Below, piece by piece: positions 24,525 to 38,274 of a stretch of 64,000 bases of DNA. The stretch comes from Anarhynchus alexandrinus (taxonomy: Eukaryota; Chordata; Aves; Charadriiformes; Charadriidae). Under the pieces are notes generated by a model. The model saw only the letters and a list, made by a program, of their open reading frames with translations, was not told the DNA's origin and did not search any database. The position numbers and the translations under genes were made by a program. How positions within the stretch are numbered: position 1 is the stretch's first letter; each line of letters begins with the position of its first letter. The stretch lies in assembly GCA_008711295.1 (NCBI GenBank), contig VUYV01000046.1, forward strand, positions 1,868,323 to 1,932,322. Direction: 5' to 3'.

Positions 24525-27500
24525 GTAAGCTTTCCACATCTTCTTTACATGGACAGCTATATTTCTTTCACTGACTTTTTGTAAGTGTGGATTGCTTGAA
24601 TTACTTGTTGTTTATGACTCTCAGTTTTCTGACTGGTGAATGAAGAAGCTCAAAATGCTCATTTTCATCAGGGGTCTGCTAAGATATCAGTAATTAGTCA
24701 AGGTATGTAAAGAGAAGAAATACCTTTTGTTCAATCAACAGCATAGATGAAGAAGGCAAAGAGAACAGGTTTTGGGGCATATAAGCCTTGCTTCATGTCT
24801 TCAGTAAGCCCTCCCAACCCTCACAAAGATGCCGTTAAGGATTATTATCCCTACTCCATGACTGGAGGGAAAAAATAATGGAGAGATCCTAGCCTGAATG
24901 TTTCTGCCTATTTTGGGAGCTTCAGTTTGCACCAATAGAAAGTGGCAAAGTGATACAGAACTTGAGCCAATGCTTATATCACTGGGTTTGCTTTAAACAA
25001 CATGCTTCTGGATAGGGATCTGGTAAGACTTAGCTGAGCATCGGAAATGCGAATTTTGAAACTCTTCTCAGGAGCAATTCTTTACCCTCTTTTCAAAGGC
25101 ACAGCTCTCCTTGCCTTGTTCCCTAGTTACTGAGGGGATAACTACTCGTCAGCTGTTTACAGTCTTGTTGTTATAACAAAAAGAAGATGGTGCACTGGAT
25201 CAAGAAGTGTGTTTTTGGGAGCATCATGCACAGCAAGTTCAGCTCAGCCTATGAAAGGTGCTATGAGGACAACAGATTCATTGCCCAAATTTACTTCACC
25301 CGGTTCTGCTCCTGTATAAGCAAAGGTCTTTGAGCATCACAACTTTCTGGAAGAGACGTATCTGGTCATCTAAACCTCACGCTGAGTTCGCTGTTGTCTT
25401 TGTCCTCAAATAAGGGTTAAGTATGTAAGACCCTTTCCAGATGTAGTCCTGATTTTCACTTGGCTCTGTCTGAGAGGACTCTATGCAGCATTTCATTTAT
25501 ATAGGTCCTTCTGGGTTCCTCAGCTATGGAGAGGCGCTTTCTCCAAAACATCTTTTTTTTTCATAGAGGGAAATGTTCATCATTTCCTAAGGTCTCATCA
25601 GGAGAGTATCGGAACTAATGGTGTGTTTGGGGATTAGCGGAAATACTTGGCAGCCATCCCGCGGTTCTCTGCGTGAGCCATATTGCCTTCAGCAACACAA
25701 AGGGGTTGATTGTGGAAGCTGCATGGCAGCGTGTTCAGTGGGGGATAAATGACAGCTGCATGGCAGGGCTGGGCCGGGCTGAGTGGAGGCACTCTGGATA
25801 TTGCTTTGTCCTTCACTGGGGTTTGGGAGCAGATGAAATGAATGGCATTCATCACCCACAAATGCCTGTCAGTGGCATCTCTCCTACCGTATAAATAAAT
25901 ACATACTTTCTCTCTGTCCTGCATGTTTCCCATAGTGTAATTACAAACCAGTAGGCTAGATGATGTTCCTTGTGGTATGAAGCTCCTCACTCTTGCTTTG
26001 CAAAGCTTTTACAAACCAAGCTAAACTGAGGCATCTACATCTACCTCCAGAAGGACTTGATTCTGGAAGATGCTCCATATTTCTCACCAGGATCATCAGG
26101 CACATATAGTTCAGCCCAGTAATGAGGCAACGTTGAATATAAGTTCAGCACTGGGCAGGAGAGGTGCTGGTGGGGCTGGACCTAAAGACGTCTGACTAAA
26201 CAGTGCCAAGTGCTCTCAGGGAAGAGGTGAGCTTGGCTAACCCTGGTCTCTCAGCGACAGTGGCTAAATATAAAACGATTGTGTGCTTTCACAGTGACTT
26301 TTATTTACCTCAGTGGATGCACCGGCTATATGCAGTGTCCTTGAGCTGGATTCTGACCTGAGCTATTTTAAGAAACAACCCTGACTTTGCTGACAGGGCT
26401 TTAAAAAGTAAAATATGAATCCCCACTCCGTTACTCCTCGGCATAAAGCCCAACCACCTCGCCAGTGTGGAACGGGGTGTGTAGCCATGGGTGGAATTGG
26501 CAATCAGAGAGGTCACATCTCCAATTACTGATGTTATGATTGGGTTTTGCCAGATCACTTATTTTTATTTAAAATCGTCAGCATCAATACAGTGGCTTTA
26601 GGCTCTACCCCAGGCTCGATGGAGAGCTACCTTGCAGTTTCTCTGGTCAGTTGGGATGCAGTCCTTCACGGCTCAATCCATCTTCATTTACATGGAGCCA
26701 GGCAAGCACAGTGCGGGCTCAGTAGCCCAGAAAATTCAGCTCCCTGCTTATCTGCTTGGCTGAGGGATTTCCAGTCTTTTGCCTTAGTGGGAATTGCCAG
26801 CACTTTCTTTTAAGGAGGTGCCTCACAGCTTTTACAGACCTCATTAATTGTGTGAAGCTTCCAGTAGCACAGATAAGGGTCCTGCAGACTTCTGGTAATA
26901 GGACTTCAACCCACAGAGGTACCGTAATGGATGATGAGCCCATTAGGGTACATGTGTAGGTTACAGGAATGAAATGGCCTCGGTATGTCATCTCTGGTTT
27001 TACTGCTTTTGCTGCTCAGTGAAGTCTCCAGGGGAGATTGTTCCTAGCTTAATGTCTTAATCATAAAAATGTGTGGGGTTTTGGTGGTTTTGTTTTTTTT
27101 TTTTTTTTTTTTTTTACATTTTCATCAAACTTGGAGGGTAAACTTCATTGCTCACCAAGATGTTTGATCTTGCTGGCTACAAGCTGGTGGAAGCAAAGAA
27201 AAGCTCTCAAAGTCAGCCTTGTGCTAATTAGTCTTGGAGCTTCCGGTTAAGGAAGATGCCATGGTGGTCTGAGATGGTGATAAATATCCACTGGTCAGTG
27301 GAGAAAGCTCCCACATAAATATGTGGGACCCGGCAGGTTATTTTAAATGGAGGAAGTGGGTCCAGAGCAAAAAGTCCCTCACTGTGTATTATAGCAGTGA
27401 AACAAAACTCGAATTCTTGAGACCAAACCCTTTAGCCTGTAAAATCCTGCAGGAAATATTCAACATTTTCCTTCCTTTTTTTCTGTACCTTTAAAGAGGT

Positions 27501-29359
27501 TTCTTGTGGCTGTCATTACTGTGTCACTGACATAGCTATAGCATTCCCATCTGAACTGACAGTTATCTGCACTTGATAGAGAAAACAGAGGGAGAGGGGG
27601 GAAAAAACAAGCCTTTGAAATATAAAGTATTAGGTAAGAGTTTCATTTTGACAAATTTCCTTCTTGTTTGCTTCAGCTGTCGAAGGTCTCACACTTCTCT
27701 GGTTTACCAGACATGATCTCAGCACAGGCCTTGAGTGGGATCAGCAAGTCTTCTCATCCAGACAAACCCAGTTTCTCTATCTATAACTTTTGCCAAGTGT
27801 TATAACCACATTTTGTGTAACGGCACTGAGTTGGACTTTGATAATTTGGACAACTTGGAGCAGACTTTGATAGCAGTATTTTTTCTGCAGGCTGAAGGCA
27901 GAGATTAAGCTCATGCCTGCTGCTCTCCCATTAGAGGATTTGCATCGCTGCCTGGCCTTGCAGAGGTCCTCTGGTGCCTGATGTTGTAGAGACCCCAGAG
28001 CTGCCTCTGCTCGTGCCTAAACCCAGCTTTTGTTAACCTGTTTGTGAATCTTCCCCTGAGTTGGCCACATTTGCATCCATACTTCACACAGGTTCAGCCA
28101 CTTTACGGCTGGGCTGATGAACTGTTCACAAGCTTCAGGGCATGGCTTCATCCGCTTTAGCAAGTCAAGTCCTCTCTTGCAGATGGAGGGCACATTTTTG
28201 GCAATGCATTGCTTAAAACAGTGGTGAAACACCAGCCAAGTACAGTCCAGCCAGCCTGCCAGGTCTGTGCTTAGCAACTGCTCCAAATGAGATTGTCATT
28301 TGGGCTAAGGCAAGTGTAGACAGCGGTGTGACATGACCAACCTCCTGGGCACTTGCACTGGGCCAAAAAAAAATGCAGTTCTGCTCATAGTTCAGTGCAA
28401 GCACATCTTGCATTTTTATTTTATTATATTTTTTAATAAGAAACATCTATTAATATGAAATGTAGAAATGATTTAAAAATAAAGTCTTGATCTGTTTTGA
28501 AGCCTTATCCACTACAGGCGCCCAATACAGGAGTTAATGAGATGAGAGAGGAGAAAGAAAATGAAAGTAAGATAAGTAACAAAACAATCAGCCAAATAGG
28601 TGATATAATAGATCTAACCAGGTCTCATGGCCACCTTGTCAGGCCCAGTCTGCCTCCACAAGGTGGCTCTGAGGGCTGATCCTGTTCAGCTGAGGATCCG
28701 CACCATTTGCAGGCACTGTAAGGCACATAAAATCATGCAGTGAGAGTGCTCTCCATTTCAGTTTCCCTTCTCCAGGGAGAGTCAATACGTAACCAGCTGA
28801 AGCCCTGCTGAAACGTACCTGATCCTCTTGCATTTCTCTCTCTTATGCTGAAAATAAACATTGAAGAATACAGTTCCGATCTGTTTCTTTTCATTTACTC
28901 TTCAAAATATATAACATTTGAAGTCTGTGGTTCATTTATGCTGGGATACAGCCTTTGCTGCAGCATTTGTAGCAAGGTGTGCCTGTGCTTTGTTCCATCA
29001 ATGCCATGTTCAGGAGTCAAGATGGAGCTCAACCACCCTGTGCACTACAGGCAGGCAACAACTGCCATTGCCAAAACTTGCATGGGACAGTTTGCCTTTG
29101 AAGGGCAACATCAAAAGCAGAAGGATAAAACTGGCTAATGTCTGAGCGTTTGGGATAGAGGAAAACATTGGGGTGTCACTTTGGGTAAGTAGCTGGAAAG
29201 TCGGACACTACTCTATGTATCAGAGACAATCAAGAAGCCCCAACAGCCCGCTGTGACCCCAGGTGCACAAAACACATTTCTGAATAACTGCTTTTAATTG
29301 CTTTCTGAATAACTGTGAAACAGTTTCTGGTGTTTTACTGTATCTCAATTCCTTGCCAG
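24525..29359 (+). other. Collagen intron, 4.8 kb
   Basis: Mostly unique sequence. A pure T run of about 23 bp lies at 27093-27115. No CR1 or LTR copy was recognised and no additional Gly-X-Y exon was found. Confidence 0.7.
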
Positions 29360-29413
29360 GGATCCGAGGGAAGACAGGGTCCTCCAGGAATTAAAGGCTA
29401 CGTAGGCGCGCCG
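29360..29413 (+). CDS. Collagen exon 6 in window (54 bp)
   Basis: The exon encodes GSE GRQ GPP GIK GYV GAP. The acceptor is ccttgccag and the donor gtaagt, phase 0. All triplets are intact, and it contains an aromatic Tyr in the X position. It carries two CpGs in ggcgcgccg at its 3' end. Confidence 0.93.
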
Positions 29414-31536
29414 GTAAGTCATGGCTCTTACTAAATTTTTGATGCTCTAGAAACTTTCTCCACTTTTTCAGTGTGTTCTGCCCACCTACCTTCTTTTTTT
29501 TTTTTTTTTTTTTTTTNACTTACCTTTACTATGCCCAAATAGTGACATTTTCTTGACTTCACTGAGTTTCTTCTGACGTTTTTAAATGAGAACAGACCTG
29601 TAGCCAGTAGAGAGATGTCAGTAGAAATGACTTGATTACTGAGATAACAGCTGGTGATTTTGTGATGCTCCCACAGTAATGCAATTGCTTTGGTCTGTGC
29701 TGATGCACTGTTTATATGATGCTCAAAAAACTTCATCATAACACCAACAAAAAAATACCACCTCTCAGCAAGTTTCCAATCAAATTTTCAAAACTGTCAG
29801 GGAATAGCCTTTGGGCTCAGGGGACAAACCTGCCTTGAATGAAGGACAGCAAGACCGAAATAAATCAGATGCTGTCAAGTTAACATCTCTGTCTTGTGGT
29901 CTCACCTTGGTAATTATGGAGGCAGCCTTTAAGCTGGTGGTGTAAAGGCTGATTGGATTTTCTGTGGTTTAATGACCCGACTGTACATCAGTGGGCTTTA
30001 GTGGCATACCAGACATGCTCATGCACTGAAAGATTTCCCTGTGCTGGCCAAGGACTCGTTTTACAACTCACTGCAGAGAGACCCAATGTGTTCAAAAGAG
30101 CTTGGGCACTATTGTCTTTGCCCAAGTTCATGCTGTTTCCTTGCATGGTCTAAGGCTAAATTGCTGTTTTGAAGATGATGAAGATGAACATGGGGGTGGC
30201 ATTGCCTTCCCATGTAATAGACTCTTGCAATATTAATGAGATAAATGGAAAAAGCTATGAGGATACTTTCTTTCTGCTCCTTGAGTCACCTTTTCGGGTG
30301 AGAAGGAAAGCACTTGCATGTGGTGGACTCTTACTGAAGGTCCTATCCATTTCTGTTATAAGATTGATGTTTGGCTTGGGCTGCTGGGTAGGAGCAAGAC
30401 AGTAATCATCTACTCGGTCTACATGAGGGCCTCATAGTTATTAGTGCATTAAAAGAGTCATATTTATGAACCTCCTGCCGTTTGCTTTTTGGAAATAGTG
30501 GGATTATTGCTTCGCAGCAGGGGAAGCTATGCAGGATAAGTTTGGGTCATTAGAGATGGACGGGGCTGTACAGAGTTTGCTTACAGTCAACCATGGCCTG
30601 AAATCTGAAGATCTTAATAATTATCTAAATCACCCTACGGGCCAAAGAAACTCAGACATGTAGCTCTCATTAGCTTGGAGGTAAGCCTCCACTATAGTGT
30701 GGAGTAAATTGAAGTTTAAATTACAAATGTATTATTAGAATTAGAAGCATTTAAATCTTTGGCAGTTTTAGAGAGGTCATTACTGACTGAGCATATTGGT
30801 CTGCCTGCAGCCATTAGTTGGTTGCCCAGTTGCTACAATGAAGGTGAAATACAAGGTGCTTCCTGAGCCAAGGGAAGGTGGAATCCGTTCCTGCCCATTG
30901 AGTCAATCGCCTGTATTAGTGTCACTGTCCTTCATCAGACTAAGCCCCAGCAAATGGTTCTGGTGTACCTGGGAGGAGATGAATTATGCTGTCCAGATGA
31001 GCACTGGCATTGGATTCACAGTGCAGAAATGTGCTTGGGCCTCCAGGACAGGGATTATCTAGCATTTGCCAGCTCTCAGAGGTACCTGCTGTCTGCCTAG
31101 CTACGGCATCCAAAACCACCAGGAACAGGCATTCTTGCTTGTTTATGCGATAGGTTTTTCCATCAGTATTGTTCTCCACCTAAGTCCTCATTGTTTATGA
31201 ACAACATGAAAAATGCAGAGCATTGGTTGTTTTCCAGACCATCTGCAGCTGTGGTGTGTTCCCTGTCCCTCCACACTGCTGTTGGCAGGAGGGTTGTGTG
31301 TCTGCAGGCAATATAATATTACAGACGTTCTTGGGCCCACAGGTCATCCCTGCTCTGTAAGTCAGCTTAGACCATGCTTGTGGCCAACTTTGAGGACTGG
31401 CAACATGGAAAATGTCCTTGAGGTTCGCTTGAATGGATTGTGCAGACGTGCACAGTGATTTGGTGACTAATTAGAGGAGATAACTCTGCCTCTACTTGGA
31501 CCGAGCTTTATAATCTCTTTTTCTTTTTATTTTTAG
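29414..31536 (+). other. Collagen intron, 2.1 kb, with a poly-T run ending in an N
   Basis: A 23-base T run (29494-29516) is followed by an N at 29517. I see no flanking duplication here, so the true length of the run is unknown. The rest appears unique. Confidence 0.75.
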
Positions 31537-31581
31537 GGTCTACAAGGAGAAAGAGGAGAAAAGGGAACACGAGGAGACAAG
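31537..31581 (+). CDS. Collagen exon 7 in window (45 bp), with GLQGER and RGD motifs
   Basis: The exon encodes GLQ GER GEK GTR GDK, five triplets in a 45-bp exon, one of the standard collagen exon sizes. The acceptor is tttttattttag. The donor gtattc is weaker than the others. The sequence includes GLQGER, similar in form to integrin-binding GxOGER hexapeptides but with Gln in place of hydroxyproline, and an RGD (TR-GD-K). RGD inside a folded triple helix is usually cryptic, so function is speculative. Confidence 0.9.
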
Positions 31582-34500
31582 GTATTCCTGCTGCATGCTA
31601 GGAAAAGCTCTTTGCCTTTGCCCTTTAGGTGGGGCAGGCTGCCAGGCCAGCAGCTCTGGAGGGTGATTGATGATGGAATTTCCTCACTGTGCTTCACCTC
31701 CCAGTGCTGTCTGGGAATGACCTCCCATGGGAGTGCAGGAGGGCTTTACGGATCTCTGCTGTCTACTGAGCACTCATTTAAGGACTTCTTTTCTGTGTGT
31801 AGCCAGAGATCAAGCAGAGAGACGAAGAGTGAAGTGAAGGTATGAGGACATCTAGTAAGGTGTCCGCATTGTGTGCACCACCTGGAGCTGTGAATGACCA
31901 TTGACTGCTGCTGACCATGTCTGCATCCAGCATTTCCCCATCTCACTGCAGTTGCTCAGATTATCCAAATTCCTATTTTTGTTACTTCTCCCATCACCAT
32001 AAGCTCAGTAGTAGTGAGTACAAGGTAGTTTCTATGTTAAGATCCTCATTCAACTGGTGCTGCTTCCCAGTTCTCTGCTCTCTCCTGTCTGGGAACAGCT
32101 GTTTTACAGACCACAGGACACTCTGGGATTTGAACCACGTTTATGGCTCAAGAAAGAGACCAAGTGCCTATTATACCTGAAATAAGCATTTAAAAGGAGA
32201 GCTGGGCAGACACAAAGTCTTTATTATTTCAGTTTGGTCGTTGTGTTTGGAGACACCTCAGATGTGCGCACGCTTCTGCTGCAGACCTGCCAGGTGGTGC
32301 TTGGGTCTCCCCAGAAATGCCATCAAAAATACGTTTTGCTGCCCCCGCCAGCTCCTGCGCCCCAGCAAGCAGCTGGTGATGTCTCATCACCAGCCTCTCA
32401 GTGGGACCCATGCCACCTCTTTTTTCATGCAGGCAAAACAGGCAGCAGGACCTTTCTTGCCAGCTCTGAGTGGCTTCCAGCCCTGAGCAATGTCCTGCCT
32501 TGCTTATGTCTCCAGCTGGTCCTGAGACAGGAATATCTCAGTGCCCGTCCAGCAGTTATGCCTGTGTTCAAGCTGTCATTAGTGATGTCTGACTATATGT
32601 GTTTGTGCAAAGGAGGGAGTTATTACCTTGCTAGCATGGCCTTGTTCCCATTTCTCACTATCCATCTCCTTCTGGGGAAGAAACCCAGAGATTTACCCCC
32701 AGCTTTTGCCTACTGCGAAAAATGATCAATAGACCCCTAGTGTGAGATATTGTGTTTTTCTTTACCGTGTGTTAAGGTGTTCATTCCCAGTGTCCATTTT
32801 GTTATTTATGATGAAGTAGCCATGACCATGGTTCATGATATCTATCCTTGCTGCTGCAGCTAGAGCAAAAGGCTGGATCGTGCCTTATCGTCCTCGTGCT
32901 TTTGCCTCAGCCCTTTGCAGGACTGCTTCAGTGTGTTGTGTCTAGCCAGTGCCTCTGCTGCTTTTCCGGAGGCGAGGTTGTCTAATCTGCTGGAATATTT
33001 GGCTCCCGGAAGAAAATCCATCTTTCTGACATCACTGTGATGGGAGAGGAAGCTGGAGCTGTGTGTGGGCAGGCAGCTGACTAAGCTAGAGGAAGATTAA
33101 AGTGGGGAAGAAATGAATTAGATTTTGTTTCATTAAAAGGATATGCACAATTAGAACTCCTTTTATTTTCTTTTTTTTTTTTTCCCCTGGAGCAGCCAGA
33201 TATCTGCTACAACAATTGTACTTTGACTTTTTCCAGGCTTTAATGCTGGTCTCAGAGCATCCACTGCCATTGCTTTAACTTCTACCAGTCAGTACTACTG
33301 TGAAAACAGTGGGCGTAAATTCGGCGGGCCAAATATTTTCTTGTCTGCTCTTCAGTCTGTAACTTGAATACTGACACCTACGCAACCTGTGTTTCTTTGT
33401 GCCTGAGGAGAAAAGAGTTTATTATATTAGATGAGAGCACTAACCCATGCACTGAGTATTGGTCTATTGAATCTACACTCTCATATCAAAAAAAGGCTAA
33501 ATATGCCATAATACATCTTGCTGCTATATTCTTATATCCTGGGACCTCAGATGTAAATATTGAGATTTTATAGTGAGGTTCCCAAATCCAGTATTATCAG
33601 TTACACCTGCACATTAGGAGAGCCACTGCACAATATGAGTGATGTCTCGTGTCCTTCTGCGTCCAGTGGGTTCGCTGTAGAGCTCAAGAATGGCTCTGCA
33701 GTGATAAGTGTGATGCACTTCCCTGCCATCGTAAGCCATATACGTATGTTCTACATGGCATCTTAATTTAGGTAGTTCAACATGACATGGGGCATTGCTT
33801 GTGCTGCATAGGCATGTGTCCATCCAGTAAATCCTTGCCTGTTGTACTGGAGAAGAGCTCATGTAAGGGGGCAGCCGTGCTGGTCTGCTGCTGCCAGGTC
33901 CTTCTGTGTAGTGGGTTTGCTCTACTCCAGTCTCTCCCAGGGCCCTGCAACTCTTGGGAAATCATTTTTCCAACAAATTGTTACACTTTCTAACTGATAG
34001 AGGTCAGAAAACAGCACTAAAGTTTGTGTAGAATTGGGATTTCCCCGAGTTGTTCATGACTCTTCACCATTTTGTTCCACTGGTTAAAGCAGAAAAAACA
34101 GTAGAGCAGAGGGGAAGGAAATGGATTCTTGAAGTGAAAATTTAAGAATAAAACTTTTTTTTTCTTTCTTTTGGAAAAAAAGACCCTTTCTTTAGCCTTT
34201 TTTAAAGAATGGGAAAAAAAATATTTATAATGACAGATTTTTCTGAAGAAACAACTGAAAGCACAATTGTTTGGATTGTTTTCAAACAGCTTTATTGTAT
34301 ACATTTGTATAAATAATACATTTGCCTTTCCCAGCCCCCATCACTAGCAGTAAGAACATTGACACATTTCTGTTTTGGCAGCTAAAACAGCATGTGTGAA
34401 GTACTCGTTGCTGCAGTGTATTGATGTTAAAAATTCTCCTGAGAATACACTGCACATTTTGTCAGCAATCAACCAGACTGTCGCTTACTGAAAGTCTCAA

Positions 34501-36387
34501 ATTCAGGATACTCATAGTTCAGTCAGTGCAACAGAAACCCTAAATGTGGAAACTATTGCCCCAAAAGCAAGTGGACGGATGTCTGATGCTGGTTTTCAGC
34601 TGCTTTCTGTAAGGTACAGGTCTCTCTAACTTAATTCCTTGGATGCATCATTTGGAAATAACATTTCTGTTACAAGACTGATTGACTTCCTAAAGAGGAA
34701 AAAGAAATAAATTGATTTGCAAATCCATTCCTGACTTGCTGAATCAATGTAGTTTTCAAAAGGAGCTAATTAAATCCGATGGCGTAAGTGTGGGTTTGCA
34801 GATAATAACAGAGGTCTAACAGAGAACCTGTGGGATAGTAATCAGAATTAAAATGTCTGAAACATTAAAAACTAGAATAAAACTAATATTTTGCCATCAC
34901 TCTTTGTACTTGTAAGATTTGTTTTTACATGCGCATTTATGTTAATAGTAGCAGTGTGTGTGTATTTGGTAATTTGTATTCAGCTGTATGTGCAGGTCCA
35001 AGCAAAATCAGTGTTTCATTTTACTGAGGTTTCAGCATTTACACAGTAAGACAAAGTTCCTATTTCAAAGAGTTTTAAACTAAAAAGGCTGGAATGGGCA
35101 AGGGCCACAGTCGGTAAGAAAAAAGTGAAGTTCAGCAGGACTATGTCATTGATCTAGTCATCACCTCTATCAAGGACCTGGATTATACAATGTGGAATAT
35201 ATTAAGTTTGAACGTGGAAGTATGATGGAGGTCACAGCCAGAATTCAAAATCATTTTGAAAACAAAATCCCGCAAAGCAGAAGATGACATTGAGAAGGGG
35301 CAGCTGCAGGATGCTTCATATGTGTAGGACAACAAATTGCACACTGCTACAGGTTGGGACCAACAGATTAAGAAGCTGTCTTGCAGAAGATGGTTAGGGG
35401 TAAATATTATCCTGGGATTTAAGCAGAAGAATACTCTATAAGACATGAAATTTTCTGCTCAAAGTTAGCCTCAGCTGTGTCCAGCTTTGGGCACCAAGTT
35501 ACAGCGAAGACATGGAAAAATCGGACAGTCCACAAATGGGAGCAACAAAAATAGTCAGCGGTCTGAGAAACATGCCCATGAATAAAAGTTGAAAGTATTG
35601 GGGTTGTTTAGTGTAGAGAAGTTTGAAGGGGGAGTTTTCTAAATCTTCAAATACATAAAAGGTCATTGTAAAGATGAAAGGGACAGTTTGTTCTCTGTGG
35701 GGGGTTAGGGAAAGACATACTAGTCTGAAACTGTAGCGAGAAAAAGTCAGGTTTAGGTATAGGGGAAAAAACATATCTTCAGGTTTTAAAAATAAAGTAG
35801 TGGAATAGATTGCCTGTGGACTTTGTGGACGGTCTGACTCTGAAGACATATATGAATAGATGAATTGTTCCCCCAGATTATGGAAATCAAAGGTGAAAAA
35901 TTAAAGATTTTTCTTAACTGGGTAAAAATGAGCTATTGCTGGATTGTGCATTCATTATTTTTGTAAGAGCTCTTCCGGGCTGATGTTCTCCGGGTGCACT
36001 TTGTCCAGTTTACATGAACCCACCTTAGCGGGCAGAGGAAGGATCCCTACATGGAAAGTTGGCACACAACTGCTTCTGTATCTAAATTCACATCCCAGGT
36101 ATTTGGTGCTAAGTTTTCTAGATAGACGAGTGCCAACGGTTAGCAAAGTTTGAGACAATAAAAGTTTCCTACTGACTACACTTGGTTCACCTCCTTGTTA
36201 CTGGACGGAGGCTCCCAGCAACTTGTAGTACAGCTGTGGGGGCTTTAGCCATTTTCTCTGTTGGGCTGGGTTGAATTTCTCTCCTTATTCCTTTCTTTTG
36301 GAGAGGATAACATGGATATCTCTTGAAGAATGGTGACTTAAACACCATAGATTTGAGTTATAGTGATTCCTCCTCTTCTTTCTCCAG
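31582..36387 (+). other. Collagen intron, 4.8 kb
   Basis: Contains an old CR1/L3-type relic at about 35185-35868, listed separately. Otherwise unique, with AT-rich stretches around 34100-34320. No further exon is seen. Confidence 0.7.
35185..35868 (+). repeat. Ancient CR1/L3-like LINE 3' portion
   Basis: The stretch reads in the + orientation like a decayed CR1 end: acaggttgggaccaacagat, then ctgtgtccagctttgggcac, then gggagcaacaaaaatagtca with gcggtctgagaaacatg, then gtagtggaatagattgcctg. These track the CR1 reverse transcriptase C-terminus (QVGTNRL; CVQLWAP-like; ATKIVSGL-like). The divergence is far greater than in the CR1 copies at 2666 or 46480, so this is a much older insertion. Confidence 0.65.
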
Positions 36388-36441
36388 GGAGAACGAGGCC
36401 TAGACGGGTTCCCTGGAAAGCCAGGTGTGGAGGGGAAACAG
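36388..36441 (+). CDS. Collagen exon 8 in window (54 bp)
   Basis: The exon encodes GER GLD GFP GKP GVE GKQ. The acceptor is ttctttctccag and the donor gtacgt, phase 0. All six triplets are intact. Confidence 0.93.
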
Positions 36442-38220
36442 GTACGTGGCAAATACTCAATGTCTGGAGGCTTTTCTGTGGAACGAGTGGAAGTTTGACT
36501 CTAAAACTGAGACTTATCCTGGGGTGGCTGCCGAGTTTGACAGTTTTTGTACTCCTTATTCTAAAGATGTCTGTTGGCACAGTTTTCTTTTTTTGTTTGT
36601 TTGGTTTTGGAATTAAAATGTAATGCAATATACACTTAAAGTAAATGCCAGTCCTTTAAACATGATGGGTTAGATATTTGTCTTAATTTTCATTAAAGAC
36701 ATAAGGAAGCACATATGAAAATTCAGTTGTTTAATCTTGATTTTTAAAAACTCTTTTTTTCCTCCCAGAACATGAAAGGGGGACAACTGGATTTAATATA
36801 TTTGGTTTGTTTTCAATAAGAAAGGCTTGGAACTATTTACATTTTTAAGACAAGATGAAACCAGAAAATGGTCTGAAAGACCAGTACATTTCTGCTGATT
36901 AGACAGATAATGCTTTGTCTAAAACCGCTATCTGTAGATCCCACAAGACTGTTTTCATTACTCAGGGTATGGTACCTAATGAGAGGCATCCTTTACTCCC
37001 AAGGATCTTCTGGTCTAAATAACAAGGACAGAGTAAGAAGCAGAGGCTAAGAAGTGATCTGCCAAAAGCTGTGCAACTAATCATTGTCACCCTTCAGCCT
37101 GAAGCCTCCAGGCTCTGCATCCTATTCACTAGCCCTTGCTGTTTCCCTCCCTGGGAAGGATCATTTTGGAGGCATGTTTTTGCAGTTGCAGAGGCGGAGG
37201 ACCCGCATGCCGAATCCTCGGGATAATTTGTCTTCAGGTGGTTGATCCTGATCCTTGCACAGACAAAGCGGCTGCCGGGGTCTGACCTGAACGTGCTTTA
37301 CACACAACCTGCCCGCGTGCATTGCTCTCGCTCTTTTAGCAGCTGGAGTTTCGATTTGGTTTTGTTGGGAGGTATTTTTGTCACGTCAGACATGTCTTTT
37401 GTATTTAGATGGCGAGGTATAGTGTCATTAGCAATCCTAATCGTTGTCAAATCTACACCTCCCTCTCTGTGAGGTGATAAAGATTATTGCACTAAATTTT
37501 TCTCTGCTTGTCCACGGGGGATTTGACAGTTAATCATTGCTTTCTCTCTGCTCTGTTCCACAGCCACCATTTACCCTATACTGAGAAGTATTTGTCTAGT
37601 TAGTGTTTATCACTATCCTTACAAGATGGAAATGTTCTCCGGTGCTCTCTGCAGCACTGGAATCGCAGTGAACTATGTCCAGTATACCCATTATATTGTT
37701 TACAGGACTAGTTTATACTTGCAGCAAACGTGGATGAAGTGACAAATTGCAGAGGGATGTGAAGGTGGATGCTGATTGTTTACTACTTCTAAGGAACAAT
37801 TTCTCCAAGTGACACCCTATTACAGAAGCTGGGTTTTTCTGAAGGGTTTTTTTTTTTTTGCCTTTTTCATGTCTAGACACCCAGCACTGGGCAAATCTTC
37901 ATGCCTGAATTTTATCCTAAATTTTGTGTTTGACACTGATGTACTCCCTGAATTGCAATCCTTCTGAACCAGCTGAAATTGGATTGCTGTTATCGTGGCT
38001 GTTGTGGCATCTCCATCCTTATTCCACTTCCTCTATATGCAGCAGAGCCAAAGCAGCCTTCTGTGTAGTATTAGCCCCTACCCCAGTGCAATGGGACATA
38101 ACTGTGCTGCCAATACCCAAACTTCCAGCCTTATGTTTCTCTTGTGCTTTAAGGGAATTGAAATTGATGACCTGCAGTATGTAAAGCAAAGATTTTTCTC
38201 TCCATTTTACCTATTTATAG
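36442..38220 (+). other. Collagen intron, 1.8 kb
   Basis: A possible minus-strand MIR-like relic lies at about 37010-37140 (agtgatctgccaaaagctgt, then gcaactaatc), with low confidence. The rest is unique and contains a T run at 37846-37859. Confidence 0.65.
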
Positions 38221-38274
38221 GGTCCTGCTGGGAGCCCGGGCCTTCCAGGTGCCAGTGGGACCAAAGGAGAAAAG
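38221..38274 (+). CDS. Collagen exon 9 in window (54 bp)
   Basis: The exon encodes GPA GSP GLP GAS GTK GEK. The acceptor is ctatttatag and the donor gtgagt, phase 0. It ends in GEK like exons 2 and 3. Confidence 0.93.

Noticed and set aside
31801..31837. Possible 37-nt exon between tgtgtag and gtatga
   Set aside because: Its length is not a multiple of 3, it has no glycine repeat, and it has a weak acceptor tract.
32234..32725. The longest frame in the window (163 codons, +) as an exon or nested gene
   Set aside because: It shows no recognisable domain, no convincing splice or promoter context, and sits in ordinary intron sequence; chance length in GC-richer DNA is enough.
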